Origin: Streptomyces actuosus
GTDB lineage: Bacteria > Actinomycetota > Actinomycetes > Streptomycetales > Streptomycetaceae
NCBI RefSeq assembly: GCF_016921115.1
Contig: NZ_JAFFZS010000035.1
Span: 1 to 64,000 of the forward strand
Length of the DNA: 64,000 bases
Direction of reading: 5' to 3'
The position numbers and the translations under genes are program-made. The notes below the pieces were generated by a model. That model searched no databases. It was not told the origin of the DNA and saw only the letters and a program-made list of their open reading frames with translations. Below, in pieces: positions 25,873 through 35,469 of the stretch. How positions within the stretch are numbered: the first letter of the stretch is position 1; each line of letters begins with the position of its first letter.

Positions 25873-27393
25873 TCACCTCGCCCTGCCCGACTCGTCTTCC
25901 CTCACCTCGTACTCCTCGGCCCCGCCCTCCTCGCCTTCGCCAGGAGCGCCGAAACCGGCACGGGGCATGGCGCCCCACACCCGGGGCGAGCGGCGCAGCG
26001 CGTCCCACATGCCACGCAACCGCCACCAGGCCGTCAGCTGGCGGTATCCGATGTTCTCGGCGACCACTCCGACGAGGGCGCCCCAGACGTCTCGCCACCG
26101 CGTGAACCGGTGGAAGGCGTACTCCTCCACCGCGACCGACAGCAGACTGACCACGATGGCGTAGGCGTAGGCGGCGAGGAGGAAACGCCACAGGTAGTCG
26201 GCGTTCACCGCGCCGATCAGCACACTCAGCGGCACCAGTACCATTCCCGCGAGTTCCACGACCGGGGCCAGCAGTTCGAAGAGCACGTAGAACGGCAGTG
26301 CCAGCAGGCCGATGCGGCCGTAGCGGGGATTGCCGATCATGCGGTGGTGCTTGAGCATGATCTCCGTCAGGCCGCGGTGCCAGCGCCGGCGCTGGCGGGC
26401 CAGGACCTTCCCGCTGGTGGGCGCCTCGCTCCAGGAGATCGGCTCGGTGACGAAGACGACGCGGTAGTCGCGGCCCTGCTCGCGCAGATGCCGGTGGAGG
26501 CGGATGACCAGTTCGGCGTCCTCACCGATGCAGTCCGGATCCATCCCGCCGGCCGCCACCACCACGTCCTTGCGGAAGAGCCCGAAGGCGCCCGAGATGA
26601 TCAGTAGGCCGCCGAGCTTCGACCATCCGATACGGCCCAGGAAGAAGGCGCGCAGATACTCCACGACCTGGACGCGGCCGAGCGTGTCGCGGGGGACGTG
26701 CGGTTCGACCACCCGTCCGGCCACGACGGTGCATCCGTTGGCGAGGCCGATCACACCGCCGGAGGCGACCACTCGCATCGGGTCGTCGCTGAACGGCTTG
26801 ACCACCGCGAGCAGCGCCTGCGAGTCGAGGACCGAGTCCGCATCCACCATGCACACCAGCGGATAGCGCGCCAGATTGATCCCCGCGTTGAGCGCGTCGG
26901 CCTTGCCGCCGTTCTCCTTGCGGGCCACCAGCAGGGGCACCGGGCCGCCCCTGGGCAGATGGACCGATGTGACCCTGCCGCGCACCCGCACGTCGTCGGG
27001 CATCACGTACTCCACCTCGGCGAGGTCGAACGCCTTCCGCAGGACGTCCAACGTGCCGTCGGTGGAACCGTCGTCGACGACGACGGCCTCGAAGGCCGGA
27101 TAGTGCAGCAGCAGCATGGCCCGGACCGCTTCCACGATGCCGGCCGCCTCGTTGTGTGCGGGCATGATCACCGACACGGGCGGCGTGAACGGGCTGGCGG
27201 CGGCGTCGTCGTAGCCCGCGAAGGGAGCGCGGCCCGCCCTTTTGACGAACTCGCCCAGAGCGAGGAGGTTCAGCACCAGGTAGCAGGTGTTGATGGTCAG
27301 GAAATAGGCGATCACCAGGTGGTCGCACATGGTGATCAGGCTGTGCAGGCCGCCCTCGAGGGACGCCCACGGACCGGCTCCCGTTCCGCTCAC
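25873..27393 (-). CDS. Processive family-2 glycosyltransferase (NodC/PgaC/BcsA-like)
   Basis: This 506-residue membrane enzyme has an N-terminal TM helix (about 25-48), a GT2 catalytic domain with VVVDDGSTDG (107-109), DAD (184-186), GEDAEL (about 290-295) and the processive QRRRW motif (334-338), then several C-terminal TM helices. These features fit synthases that polymerise a beta-linked glycan such as poly-GlcNAc while moving it across the membrane. The acidic C-tail (GEGEEGGAEEYEVREDE) is unusual. The GTG start overlaps the HEAT-repeat gene stop in GTGA, and the first gene of this operon is a response regulator, so synthesis may be under phospho-relay control. Confidence 0.88.
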   Translation of the reverse strand: MSGTGAGPWASLEGGLHSLITMCDHLVIAYFLTINTCYLVLNLLALGEFVKRAGRAPFAGYDDAAASPFTPPVSVIMPAHNEAAGIVEAVRAMLLLHYPAFEAVVVDDGSTDGTLDVLRKAFDLAEVEYVMPDDVRVRGRVTSVHLPRGGPVPLLVARKENGGKADALNAGINLARYPLVCMVDADSVLDSQALLAVVKPFSDDPMRVVASGGVIGLANGCTVVAGRVVEPHVPRDTLGRVQVVEYLRAFFLGRIGWSKLGGLLIISGAFGLFRKDVVVAAGGMDPDCIGEDAELVIRLHRHLREQGRDYRVVFVTEPISWSEAPTSGKVLARQRRRWHRGLTEIMLKHHRMIGNPRYGRIGLLALPFYVLFELLAPVVELAGMVLVPLSVLIGAVNADYLWRFLLAAYAYAIVVSLLSVAVEEYAFHRFTRWRDVWGALVGVVAENIGYRQLTAWWRLRGMWDALRRSPRVWGAMPRAGFGAPGEGEEGGAEEYEVREDESGRAR

Positions 27394-28487
27394 AGCGCCA
27401 CCTCCGCACGGACACCGTGGCGGGCGCCCCCGACCGCGACCTCGGCAAGCGCGGCCCTGGCTTGGGCGGAGGCCGGTCCGCCCGCGCGGTCGTCGGCCAC
27501 CGCACGCAGCGCACCCTGTCCCGCCGGGCCGAGCCGCAGCAGCGCGCGAGCCGCGGTGGAAGCCACACGAGGGGTGGCATCGCCGAGCAACTCCACCAGC
27601 CGGTCCGTGGCGGCGACGGCTCCCAGGCTGCCGAGGGCCCCGACGCTCACGGTGCGCAGGGCGGTCGGCCGGTCGGGTCCGACCGCGGCCAGCAGCGGCT
27701 CCAGGCCGTCGGGCATGCCCAGTCTGCCGAGCGCGCGTGCCGCCTTGATCCGTACCTCGGTCTCGGGGTCCTCACGCAGTGCGCGGGCGATCTCGGACGT
27801 ACGGGAGGCCGCGCCGATCGCACCGAGGACCTCGATCGCCACGGCCCTGACCAGAGGCTCCTGCCGGAGCCCGGCCGCGACCTGCCGCTGTGCCCCGGGG
27901 CCCAGCGAGACCAGCGACCTGATGACCGCACCGGGCGGCACGGACCGCGGCATGTGGAGGGACTCCAGCAGGTCCGGTACGGCCGCCGGGTCCCCGATCC
28001 GGCCCAGGGCCCGCGCGGCGGCCAGGCGCACCTCCGGGTCGCGATCGGCCAGCAGACGGCACAGCGGCGCCACCGCGGGACGGTGGGCGAGCTGACCGAG
28101 CACCTGTGCGGCCCGCCCGCGCCGGGACGCCCTGTGACTGTTCAGCGCGGCGACGGCGTCCCGGGCGGCTCCGCGCAGCTCGTACAGGCGGATCAGCGCG
28201 GTGCGGGCTCCTCCGGCGACCTTTCCCAGCAGTGTGGTGAGGGTCGGCTCCAGGGCGGTCCAGGTCCGCTTGTCGATCTCCGCCAGACGGTGCAGCAATG
28301 CGCTCTGGTCGTCCTCCTCCGCGCACAGCAGGCGCAGCAGGAGGGCGCGTACGGGTGCCGCGATCCGCTCGCGTCTGCGCTGCCGGTAGCGGCGCCCGCA
28401 GCGGATGCAGACGATCAGCAGGGTGAGTGCCAGGACGACGGCGGACAGACCCACCAGCGCGCCGCGGACGATACCGGTGGGAATCAC
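27390..28487 (-). CDS. Membrane-anchored HEAT-repeat protein
   Basis: This 365-residue protein has one N-terminal TM helix (about 8-30), a basic RRYRQRRRER stretch, then about eight HEAT-like helical repeats with the recurring VRLAAARALGRIGDPAAVP pattern. HEAT solenoids bind other proteins. The gene is sandwiched with 4-bp overlaps between a single-domain response regulator and a glycan synthase, so it is probably the adaptor linking them at the membrane. The start is GTG at 28487, within the regulator's stop (GTGA). No catalytic motif is present. Confidence 0.8.
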   Translation of the reverse strand: MIPTGIVRGALVGLSAVVLALTLLIVCIRCGRRYRQRRRERIAAPVRALLLRLLCAEEDDQSALLHRLAEIDKRTWTALEPTLTTLLGKVAGGARTALIRLYELRGAARDAVAALNSHRASRRGRAAQVLGQLAHRPAVAPLCRLLADRDPEVRLAAARALGRIGDPAAVPDLLESLHMPRSVPPGAVIRSLVSLGPGAQRQVAAGLRQEPLVRAVAIEVLGAIGAASRTSEIARALREDPETEVRIKAARALGRLGMPDGLEPLLAAVGPDRPTALRTVSVGALGSLGAVAATDRLVELLGDATPRVASTAARALLRLGPAGQGALRAVADDRAGGPASAQARAALAEVAVGGARHGVRAEVAL

Positions 28488-28858
28488 CGCTCGACCCGGT
28501 TGAGCAGCGCGGTGACCCGGCTGGACAGCTCCCGCGGGCTGAACGGTTTGATGATGTAGTCGTCGGCGCCCGCCGCGAAGCCGACCTCGACGTCCCCCTC
28601 CTGGGAGCGGGCGGTGATCAGAATGACGGGGAGTGTCGCGGTCTCGGGCGCGGCACGCAGCTCCCGGCAGACGTCCAGGCCCGACATCCGAGGCATCCGT
28701 ATGTCGAGCAGCGCCATGTCCACAGGCTGCTCACGCACCGTCTTGAGGGCGGCCATGCCGTCCTGTACGGCCGTGACCCGGTGACCGCCCTGGGCCAGCT
28801 TGAACGCCACCAGATCCCGTATGTCCGCGTCGTCGTCGGCTATCAGGACGTGAGCCAT
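28484..28858 (-). CDS. Single-domain response regulator
   Basis: This 124-residue receiver domain has no output domain: acidic pocket ADDDAD (7-12), phospho-acceptor Asp52 in LLDIRMP, Thr82 in ITARS, and Lys104 in IIKPFSP. It begins with ATG 28858 after GGGAGGTGCA and overlaps the HEAT-repeat gene. Stand-alone receivers act by protein contact; here the HEAT protein and the coupled glycan synthase are the likely targets. No cognate kinase is adjacent, though a hybrid kinase lies about 3.3 kb away. Confidence 0.88.
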   Translation of the reverse strand: MAHVLIADDDADIRDLVAFKLAQGGHRVTAVQDGMAALKTVREQPVDMALLDIRMPRMSGLDVCRELRAAPETATLPVILITARSQEGDVEVGFAAGADDYIIKPFSPRELSSRVTALLNRVER

Positions 28859-28968
28859 TGCACCTCCCTGCCCACGAAGGCAGATCATTTACACGATAAG
28901 AGCATGTGTCGCCTTTCTCCATATATGCCCCATCAGGTGTGGTCGAGCGCGGGGACTCGGGGAGCCGC

Positions 28969-30174
28969 TCAGGGACTCGCATGCCGCTGCGCGCAGACGT
29001 GGGTCAACCGTGGCAGGGCGAGGGCGACCGTCGAGGCGGCGAGCGCGGCCGCCACGCACGGCACCGCGTAGCCCGTCGAGGCCCCTGCGGCGTCGACCAC
29101 CCACCCGGCCAGGGCGTAGCCCAGCGCCAACCCGACGGACAGGCCCGAGACGGTCCAGGTGATGCACTCGGTGAGCCGGGCGGCCGGCGCCAGGTGGCTC
29201 ACCAGCTCCGTCGTGGTGATGAGGGTCGGCGCGAGGGACATGCCCGCCACGAACAGCATCACCCCCAGCACCGCGAGACCCGGGGCGAACAGCAGCGGTA
29301 CCGAGGTCACCGCCATCGCACAGACGCTGACCAGCAACCGTGTCGTGATCGCCCCCCGCGGCCCGATCGCACCCAGGGCCGCGCCGGCCAGGCCCGAGCC
29401 GAGCGCGTACCCGCCCAGCAGCAGGCCGGAGAGCGCCTTGTCGTGGTGGGCGCCGGCGAACGCGACCGTCACGACGTCCACCGAACCGTAGGACGCGCCC
29501 ACCGCCGTCTGCGTCAGCACCAGCAGGCCGAGTCCGGGGACGCGGGGCGCCCAGCCCCTGGCAGGGAAGGGCGCGAGGCGCACCGGCGGTTGCGTACGCC
29601 GCTGAGCAGCGAAGAGCAGGACGCCGGCGGCGAGCAGGAGCGCGGCTGCCAGTGGCCCGGCCTCGGGGCGGATCCTGGTCGACAGCGTGATCACCAGGAC
29701 CGGGCCGAGGACGTAGACCACCTCGTCGAGCACCGACTCCAGCGAGTACGCGGCGTGCAGCAGCCGCGCCGAGGTGCGGTGGACCTCCGCCCAGCGGGCT
29801 CTGACGAACGCGCCCATGCTGGGCATGCATCCCGCTGCCGCCGCCGCGAGGTACAGCGTCCAGTCCGCAGTGCCGCGCCGGGCGCACAGGGCCAGCGCGC
29901 CGATGGCGGCGACCGTCGCGGTCATCGCCGGGAGGGCGACCGCGCGCTGACCGTGTCGGTCCGCCAGACGGGAGATCTGCGGGCCGATCGCGGAGGCCGC
30001 GAGCGCCTGCGTTGCGGAGACCGAGCCGGCGAGCCGGTACCCGGCGCCGAGCTGAGAGAGCATGGTGACGATGCCCACGCCCGTCATCGACTGCGGAAGC
30101 CGTGCGACGAAGCCCGCAGCGCAGAAGAGCAGAGTGCCTGGAGGAGAGAAGATCCGGCGGTAGTCGGAGAGCAT
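28969..30174 (-). CDS. Major facilitator superfamily transporter
   Basis: This 401-residue protein has 12 predicted TM helices. The first cytosolic loop ISRLADRHGQRAVAL matches the MFS A-motif, and a similar loop occurs after helix 8. It resembles actinobacterial drug/metabolite efflux carriers. The ATG at 30174 has GGAGC upstream. It is separated by about 110 bp from the response-regulator operon on the same strand and probably has its own promoter. The substrate is unknown. Confidence 0.8.
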   Translation of the reverse strand: MLSDYRRIFSPPGTLLFCAAGFVARLPQSMTGVGIVTMLSQLGAGYRLAGSVSATQALAASAIGPQISRLADRHGQRAVALPAMTATVAAIGALALCARRGTADWTLYLAAAAAGCMPSMGAFVRARWAEVHRTSARLLHAAYSLESVLDEVVYVLGPVLVITLSTRIRPEAGPLAAALLLAAGVLLFAAQRRTQPPVRLAPFPARGWAPRVPGLGLLVLTQTAVGASYGSVDVVTVAFAGAHHDKALSGLLLGGYALGSGLAGAALGAIGPRGAITTRLLVSVCAMAVTSVPLLFAPGLAVLGVMLFVAGMSLAPTLITTTELVSHLAPAARLTECITWTVSGLSVGLALGYALAGWVVDAAGASTGYAVPCVAAALAASTVALALPRLTHVCAQRHASP

Positions 30175-30540
30175 GGGCGCTCCATGCTCCGTCAGGAGCC
30201 TGAGGTCGCTGGACGGGTCTCGAACAGGTTCGCGCGTCCCTCATTCTCGTGCACGGCGCGGAATCCGGCGACCGGGCCGGGTGTACCACGACCCGGAGCC
30301 GGCTCGGGGAATGGTCCTTCGACAGCCCGGTCTCGTGCTTTCGCCGTCGTCAGGTGTCGTTCGCCCTGCTCGGTCCGACCGATGAGTGGCCGTCCCCGCA
30401 GGTGAGTTGGGGTGAATGCGCGACTGCGGAGGCAAGTCGCGATGGACGCCGTCGGCACATGTGTCGTCGCGCCGGCGACGTTTGTCCGGGCCTTGGTGCT
30501 GATCCCGATGTCGCGTTCACCGAGAACCGCGTCGAGCGCG
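30175..30540. other. Gap without a recognisable gene
   Basis: Open frames exist on both strands, including a minus frame ending ENEGRANLFETRPATSGS, but none has a motif or a convincing ribosome binding site. It lies between the MFS start and the stop of the diguanylate cyclase. Confidence 0.45.
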
Positions 30541-32100
30541 TCACGCGTCCGGGCCGGGCTGCGAGGATTCGAAGAACGCCGCTTGGTTCTTGCCCGCGGC
30601 CTTGGCCCGGTAGAGGGCGGTGTCGGCGTCCCGCAGCGCTTCGGTGGGCGTGGTCGGCTCGGTGATCCGCCGTGCTCCGATGCTTGTCGTCACGCACACC
30701 GACTGTCCCCGGGCGAGGGTGAACGGGTCTTTGAAGGAGTCGAGGATCCGCGCGGTGTAGTCGTGCAGCGTGCACGCGTCCACCCCTTCCACGACGAGCG
30801 CGAACTCGTCTCCGCCGAGCCTGGCCACCATGTCCTGTTCACGGACCCTGCTCATCAGCCGCTGTGCGACGTCGATCAGCAGTTTGTCGCCGACGGCATG
30901 CCCCAGCGTGTCGTTGACGTCCTTGAAACCGTCGATGTCGAGTATCAGCAGTCCGGCGGCGAAGAGGGCGGAGCACCTGCCGAGTGCGGACTCCAGACGT
31001 TCGCTCAGGAGCGCCCGGTTGGCCAGACCCGTCAGGGGGTCGTGGGTCGCCTGATGACTCAGCTGCTTCTGGAGTTCTGCCTGCTCACGCAGTGATGTCG
31101 CGAGGCGGTGAGCATGCGCATGTGCTTCGGCGGCCATGTTCTGGGCGTACTGCGCCAGCAGCGCGAGGCGCAGCACCAGCAGCAGCGAGAGGCCGGCCGT
31201 CATGGTGACGACCACCGCGACGTCCGTGGGGTGCTCCCTGATGCCACCGACATTGGCCAGCACGGCCGACGGCCCCATCAGAATCAGGGCGATCAGGACC
31301 GTCAGGCGACGCTTCCGCGGCCTTTCCTGGTCTTCCGCCGACCGCGTCGGCCAGGCGACGGACGGGTGCAGCGCCGACGCTCCCAGCAGCAGGGAGGAGG
31401 CCATCCATGCTATTTCGGACACGTTCTGCGCGATCGCGGTCCCGTTCGTCGCCATCGTCCCGTAGTAGAGGCCGTCGGCGGCGAGCAGGAGCAGCAGCCA
31501 GCCGACGCACAGGAGGAACGAGGGTGTGCGCGTGCCCGTGGTGAGCATCAGCCGCGCGGTCAGGGACAACAGCACCAGGTCGGTCACGGGATAGGCGAGG
31601 GACACCGCGAGCGGCCACGCGGACAACTCGCTGCGCAGGTAGGGCGCGACGACGAACGCCCACGTCAGCGTGGCGAACCCCAGTGTGACGATGCTCGCGT
31701 CCAGCAGCCCCGCCCAGTGCAGCCGCCCCGTTCGATGCCGGGCCAGCGCCACCAGGCCCGCGGCGAACATCAGGTAGCTGCCCAGGTAGAGGAGGTCGGC
31801 CACGCCGGGGAACGGCACCTCTTCGCCGCGTACCTGGTAGATGCCCCAGATCGTGTCCGCCGCCGCGAACGGTGCCATGGCCGCCGCGAGGAGGTACCAC
31901 GGAAGGACCGACCGTGGCCGGTGTCTGGCCACTCCCACCGGGATCGCGAGGACGACCGAGCCGGAAATGAGTTCGGGCAGCAGATATCGCTTCGCGGAGG
32001 AAGTGACCACGTAGGTGACGATCACCGCGGTCCCTGCCGCCGCGTACGCCCAGACCAACGCGTCGCGACGGGAGTCCAACCGGACGTGCACCTTGCCCAC
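30541..32100 (-). CDS. Membrane diguanylate cyclase (GGDEF)
   Basis: This 519-residue protein has eight or so N-terminal TM helices (about 12-325) forming a membrane sensor, a short coiled linker (AEAHAHAHRLATSLREQAELQ), and a C-terminal GGDEF domain (about 345-510). The active-site motif is intact (RLGGDEFAL). The inhibitory I-site RxxD is present as REQD five residues before it, so it should make c-di-GMP with product inhibition. The sensor resembles those of the two GGDEF-EAL proteins in this window (PFPGVADLLYLGSY against PFPSVADGFYLAAY). The GTG at 32100 follows GAAGGAGAGCCC. It lies 57 bp after the hybrid kinase and is probably co-transcribed. Confidence 0.88.
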   Translation of the reverse strand: MGKVHVRLDSRRDALVWAYAAAGTAVIVTYVVTSSAKRYLLPELISGSVVLAIPVGVARHRPRSVLPWYLLAAAMAPFAAADTIWGIYQVRGEEVPFPGVADLLYLGSYLMFAAGLVALARHRTGRLHWAGLLDASIVTLGFATLTWAFVVAPYLRSELSAWPLAVSLAYPVTDLVLLSLTARLMLTTGTRTPSFLLCVGWLLLLLAADGLYYGTMATNGTAIAQNVSEIAWMASSLLLGASALHPSVAWPTRSAEDQERPRKRRLTVLIALILMGPSAVLANVGGIREHPTDVAVVVTMTAGLSLLLVLRLALLAQYAQNMAAEAHAHAHRLATSLREQAELQKQLSHQATHDPLTGLANRALLSERLESALGRCSALFAAGLLILDIDGFKDVNDTLGHAVGDKLLIDVAQRLMSRVREQDMVARLGGDEFALVVEGVDACTLHDYTARILDSFKDPFTLARGQSVCVTTSIGARRITEPTTPTEALRDADTALYRAKAAGKNQAAFFESSQPGPDA

Positions 32101-32157
32101 GGGCTCTCCTTCCCTGGGCCGGTCCGCGCTTTCGGGGCCGGGTGCGCGGACCGGCCC

Positions 32158-34935
32158 CTATTCGTGGCCGGGAAGGGGGGAGCGCAGCGTCTCGAGGATG
32201 CGGCAGGTCCGGTCGAGTTCGTCCCGGAGACGGGGGGCGGTCTCGGCCAGTGAGGCCGGGTCTCCAGCCCTGGCGTGCTCCTCAAGCTCGTGGCAGCAGG
32301 CGGCGAGGCTGTGGGCCCCGATGTTGCCTGCGGCGCCTTTGATGCTGTGGGCCTGGTTCGCGATCCCCGGGGCGTCGTGGCGGTCGAGCGCGTGGACGAG
32401 CGCACGGGCCATCTCGGGGGCGCGGGCGAGGAAGTGGTCCACCAGCCGGTCCACCAGCGCCTGCTCGGCCGGCGTCCCATCGCCGCGCAACTCGTCGAGC
32501 CGCTGTTCGACGGAGCCGCGCAGGCCCTCGTCGTCCGCCTGAGGGCGGTCCGGGTGGACCCAGCGGTCGAGGGCTTGCTCCAGCTTCCGGGCGGTGACGG
32601 GTTTGGCGATGTAGTCGTCCATGCCCGCGGCCAGGCAGCGGTCCCGGTCTTCGGCGAGGGCGCCGGCGGTCATGGCGATCACCGGCAGGTGACGGCCGCC
32701 CTCCCGTTCCCGGCGGCGCAGTTCCCGGGTGGCGCTGTAGCCGTCCATTCGGGGCATCTGGCAGTCCATCAACACGGCCTGATAGCTGTGCTCCCCGGCC
32801 ATGTCCAAGGCCTGAACGCCGTCGACGGCGGTGTCCGCGCTGTAACCGAGCCGGGTGAGCAGGCCCTGGGCGACCATCTGGTTGACCTCGTTGTCCTCGA
32901 CCAGCAGGACATGGCCGCGGTGAGCGGTCGGGGACGGGGTGGGCGCCGCCGTTGCCGGGGTGGCTGTCTGCCCTGTCCGGCCGGTGAGTCCGACCAGTGC
33001 GTCCATGAGTTCGGATCCCTGGACGGGCTTGGACAGGCTGCGGGCGATCCCGGCCGCCTGGAGTTCGGCGGCGGACAGCGGGCTGCCGGACATGAGCAAC
33101 AGCAGCCGGGTGGGGGCGAGACTGTGGTCGGTGGTGATACGGCGGGCGAGTTCCAGGCCGTCCATGTCGGGCATGGCCATGTCGAGGACGGCCAGCGGGA
33201 AGGGACGGCCGGCGGCCACCGCCTCGTGCAGGACCACCAGGGCCTGGGGGCCGCCGGCGACCGTGGTGGGCCGCATGCGCCATCTGCGCAGCTGGGAGTC
33301 GAGGATCAGCCGGTTGGTCTCGTTGTCGTCGACGACGAGGACCCGCTGCCCGCGCAGGACGTCGGGTTGCGGCGGGGCCGGCGGCGGCTCGGGGGTGCCG
33401 GGTGCGCGCACGGGCACGGTGAAGGAGAACGTGCTGCCCTCGCCGTACCGGCTGGTGACCTCGATGGAGCCGCCCATGGCCTCGGTGAGCCTGCGGCAGA
33501 TGGCCAGCCCCAGACCGGTGCCTCCGTAGCGCCGGGTGGTGGAGGCGTCCGCCTGGGAGAAGGCGTCGAACATCCGCTCCTGATCGTCCTCGGCTATGCC
33601 GATGCCGGTGTCAGCCACCTCGAAGTGCAGCCACGGCACATGCTCCGCGGGCGGCCGGGAGGGGGCCGGGCGGGCGCGCAGCACCACCTCGCCGGATTCG
33701 GTGAACTTCACGGCGTTGGAGGCCAGGTTCAGCAGGATCTGCCGCAGCCGGCCGGCGTCCCCGAGCACCAGGGCGGGCAGTTCCGGATCGCAGTCACCGA
33801 GGAGTTCCAGGCCATGGGCCTGTGAGGTCTGTGCCACCAGCGCGATGACCTCCTCCACCAGCGCCTGCGGGCTGAAGGCGACCTCGTCGAGTTCGAGTCT
33901 GCCCGCCTCCAGCTTGGAGAAGTCCAGGATGTCGTTGATCAGCGACAGCAGTGCCGTGCCGGCCGCCTGGATGCCCTCCGCGTAGCGGCGCTGCTCCGCG
34001 TCCAGCGCGGTGCCCAGCAGCAGGTTGCTCAGTCCGATGACCCCGTTCATGGGGGTGCGGATCTCGTGGCTCACGGAGGCCACGAACCGCGATTTCGCCC
34101 GGCACGCGGCGATCGCCTGGTCGCGTGCCTCCGCCAGAGCGGCCTCGGTCTGCTTGCGCTCGCTGACGTCCCGGACGAAGGCGTTGAAGCACCGCGCCTT
34201 CGCCGACTTCAGTCGCCACACCGCCAGTTCGACCGGGATCTCGTGGCCGTCACGGTGCAGGGCGGTCAACTCGACCTGCCGGCCCAGCACGTGGGACTGC
34301 GCTCCCGCCAGCACCCGTTGCAGGCCGGCCTCGTGCGCGGCGCGGTACCGCTCGGGAATGATCGTCTCGGTCAGCGGACGGCCCATCGCCTCGTGGTGGG
34401 TGAACCCGAACAGCCGCTCGGCGCTCTGGTTCCAGTCGATCACCAGGCCGTCCTCGTCGATGGAGACGAAGGCGTCGCGCGCGGTGTCGATGACCGAGCG
34501 CGCCTGTTCCTGCAGCAATCGCAGGGCTTCCGCACGGCGCCGCTGGCCCTCCGCCTCCCGGATGAACCCCCGCACCTCCAGCGGCTCGCCCGCGGCGTCC
34601 CGCACCACCCAGGACGTCGTCTCCGTCCAGATCCAGTGCTGGTCGGCATGGCGCAGGCGCAGACACACCACCACGCGGCCGCCCCGGAACAGGTCCCGCT
34701 CGGCCCACTCGAACTCCTCCACGTCGCCCGGATGCACCCAGGAGCCCGCCGACGTCCCCACGATCCGCTCGGTCGGTCGCCCGAGCAATGTCTGCCCCGG
34801 GGCGGACACCTCCAGGTAGACGCCCTCGATCGTCCGGCGGTAGACCATGTCCGCGGAGTTCTTCAGCAGGAGACGGAAGCGCTCCTCGTCGTCTGACGCG
34901 TACTGCCGTGGCGTGGCCGTGGGTTCCAGTTCCAT
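32158..34935 (-). CDS. Hybrid sensor histidine kinase (PAS-PAS-HisKA-HATPase-REC-REC-Hpt)
   Basis: This 925-residue cytosolic kinase carries every phosphorelay site. It has PAS/PAC domains (about 18-130 and 145-265), HisKA with His290 in SVSHEIRTPMNG, and an HATPase with DTGIGI and GGTGLGLAI boxes. Two receivers follow, with LAVLDMAMPDMDG and VLMDCQMPRMDG carrying the acceptor Asp, then a C-terminal Hpt with AHSIKGAAGNIGA. There is no TM helix, so a soluble or protein signal is likely. The start MELEPTATP at 34935 follows GGAGGCGCACG; a GTG ten codons upstream is weaker. It precedes the diguanylate cyclase by 57 bp. Multi-step hybrid kinases with Hpt are uncommon in actinomycetes. Confidence 0.9.
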   Translation of the reverse strand: MELEPTATPRQYASDDEERFRLLLKNSADMVYRRTIEGVYLEVSAPGQTLLGRPTERIVGTSAGSWVHPGDVEEFEWAERDLFRGGRVVVCLRLRHADQHWIWTETTSWVVRDAAGEPLEVRGFIREAEGQRRRAEALRLLQEQARSVIDTARDAFVSIDEDGLVIDWNQSAERLFGFTHHEAMGRPLTETIIPERYRAAHEAGLQRVLAGAQSHVLGRQVELTALHRDGHEIPVELAVWRLKSAKARCFNAFVRDVSERKQTEAALAEARDQAIAACRAKSRFVASVSHEIRTPMNGVIGLSNLLLGTALDAEQRRYAEGIQAAGTALLSLINDILDFSKLEAGRLELDEVAFSPQALVEEVIALVAQTSQAHGLELLGDCDPELPALVLGDAGRLRQILLNLASNAVKFTESGEVVLRARPAPSRPPAEHVPWLHFEVADTGIGIAEDDQERMFDAFSQADASTTRRYGGTGLGLAICRRLTEAMGGSIEVTSRYGEGSTFSFTVPVRAPGTPEPPPAPPQPDVLRGQRVLVVDDNETNRLILDSQLRRWRMRPTTVAGGPQALVVLHEAVAAGRPFPLAVLDMAMPDMDGLELARRITTDHSLAPTRLLLLMSGSPLSAAELQAAGIARSLSKPVQGSELMDALVGLTGRTGQTATPATAAPTPSPTAHRGHVLLVEDNEVNQMVAQGLLTRLGYSADTAVDGVQALDMAGEHSYQAVLMDCQMPRMDGYSATRELRRREREGGRHLPVIAMTAGALAEDRDRCLAAGMDDYIAKPVTARKLEQALDRWVHPDRPQADDEGLRGSVEQRLDELRGDGTPAEQALVDRLVDHFLARAPEMARALVHALDRHDAPGIANQAHSIKGAAGNIGAHSLAACCHELEEHARAGDPASLAETAPRLRDELDRTCRILETLRSPLPGHE

Positions 34936-35469
34936 CGTGCGCCTCCGCATGCCGGGCACGACCACAGGGCGTGGTCGGGATCACCGGCGGATGCTCGTGA
35001 CCACGAGGGCCGCACACTCACCCAGTGGTGCTGACGCCGGCACACCCACGGGCCAACAGTGGTCATGACGGAGATCGGGCGGCCTGCGAATCGGACATCT
35101 CCAGCGAAGAATGAACGACTGAAGATCGCAAATCGAGGTACTGAGGACAGGGCCACTTCAACCGCGGTGGCGTGCTGCACCGACACGTCCGGTTCGGCGC
35201 GCCACCGAACCGGACGAGGTCGTCATCGACCGGTCCGCCGCCCACGTGCGGGATGCGCCGTCCGCGGCCGCTCCGGCCCCGGTGGTCCCCCCCCCGAATG
35301 ACCCCGGTCGGTGTGCCGGCGGCCCGGTGCGGGGCGACACTGGGCGCATGCCGGGATGCGCCGAGGACCATCCACGGGCCGCTGCCGGGCCCGCCGCTGT
35401 CCGCCACCCGCGTGTGCGCGTCGCCGGTGACCGTCGCGGTGGTGGTCGCGCACGGGAGGGGGAGCAGCC
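34936..35469. other. Divergent intergenic region with one hairpin
   Basis: This region separates the minus-strand hybrid kinase from the plus-strand channel gene and should hold both promoters. It includes the hairpin at 35186-35216. No gene is recognisable. Confidence 0.5.
35186..35216. repeat. Inverted repeat with 12-bp stem
   Basis: CGTCCGGTTCGG pairs perfectly with CCGAACCGGACG across a 7-nt loop. It lies between two divergent genes, so it is either an operator or the terminator of a lost gene. Confidence 0.55.
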
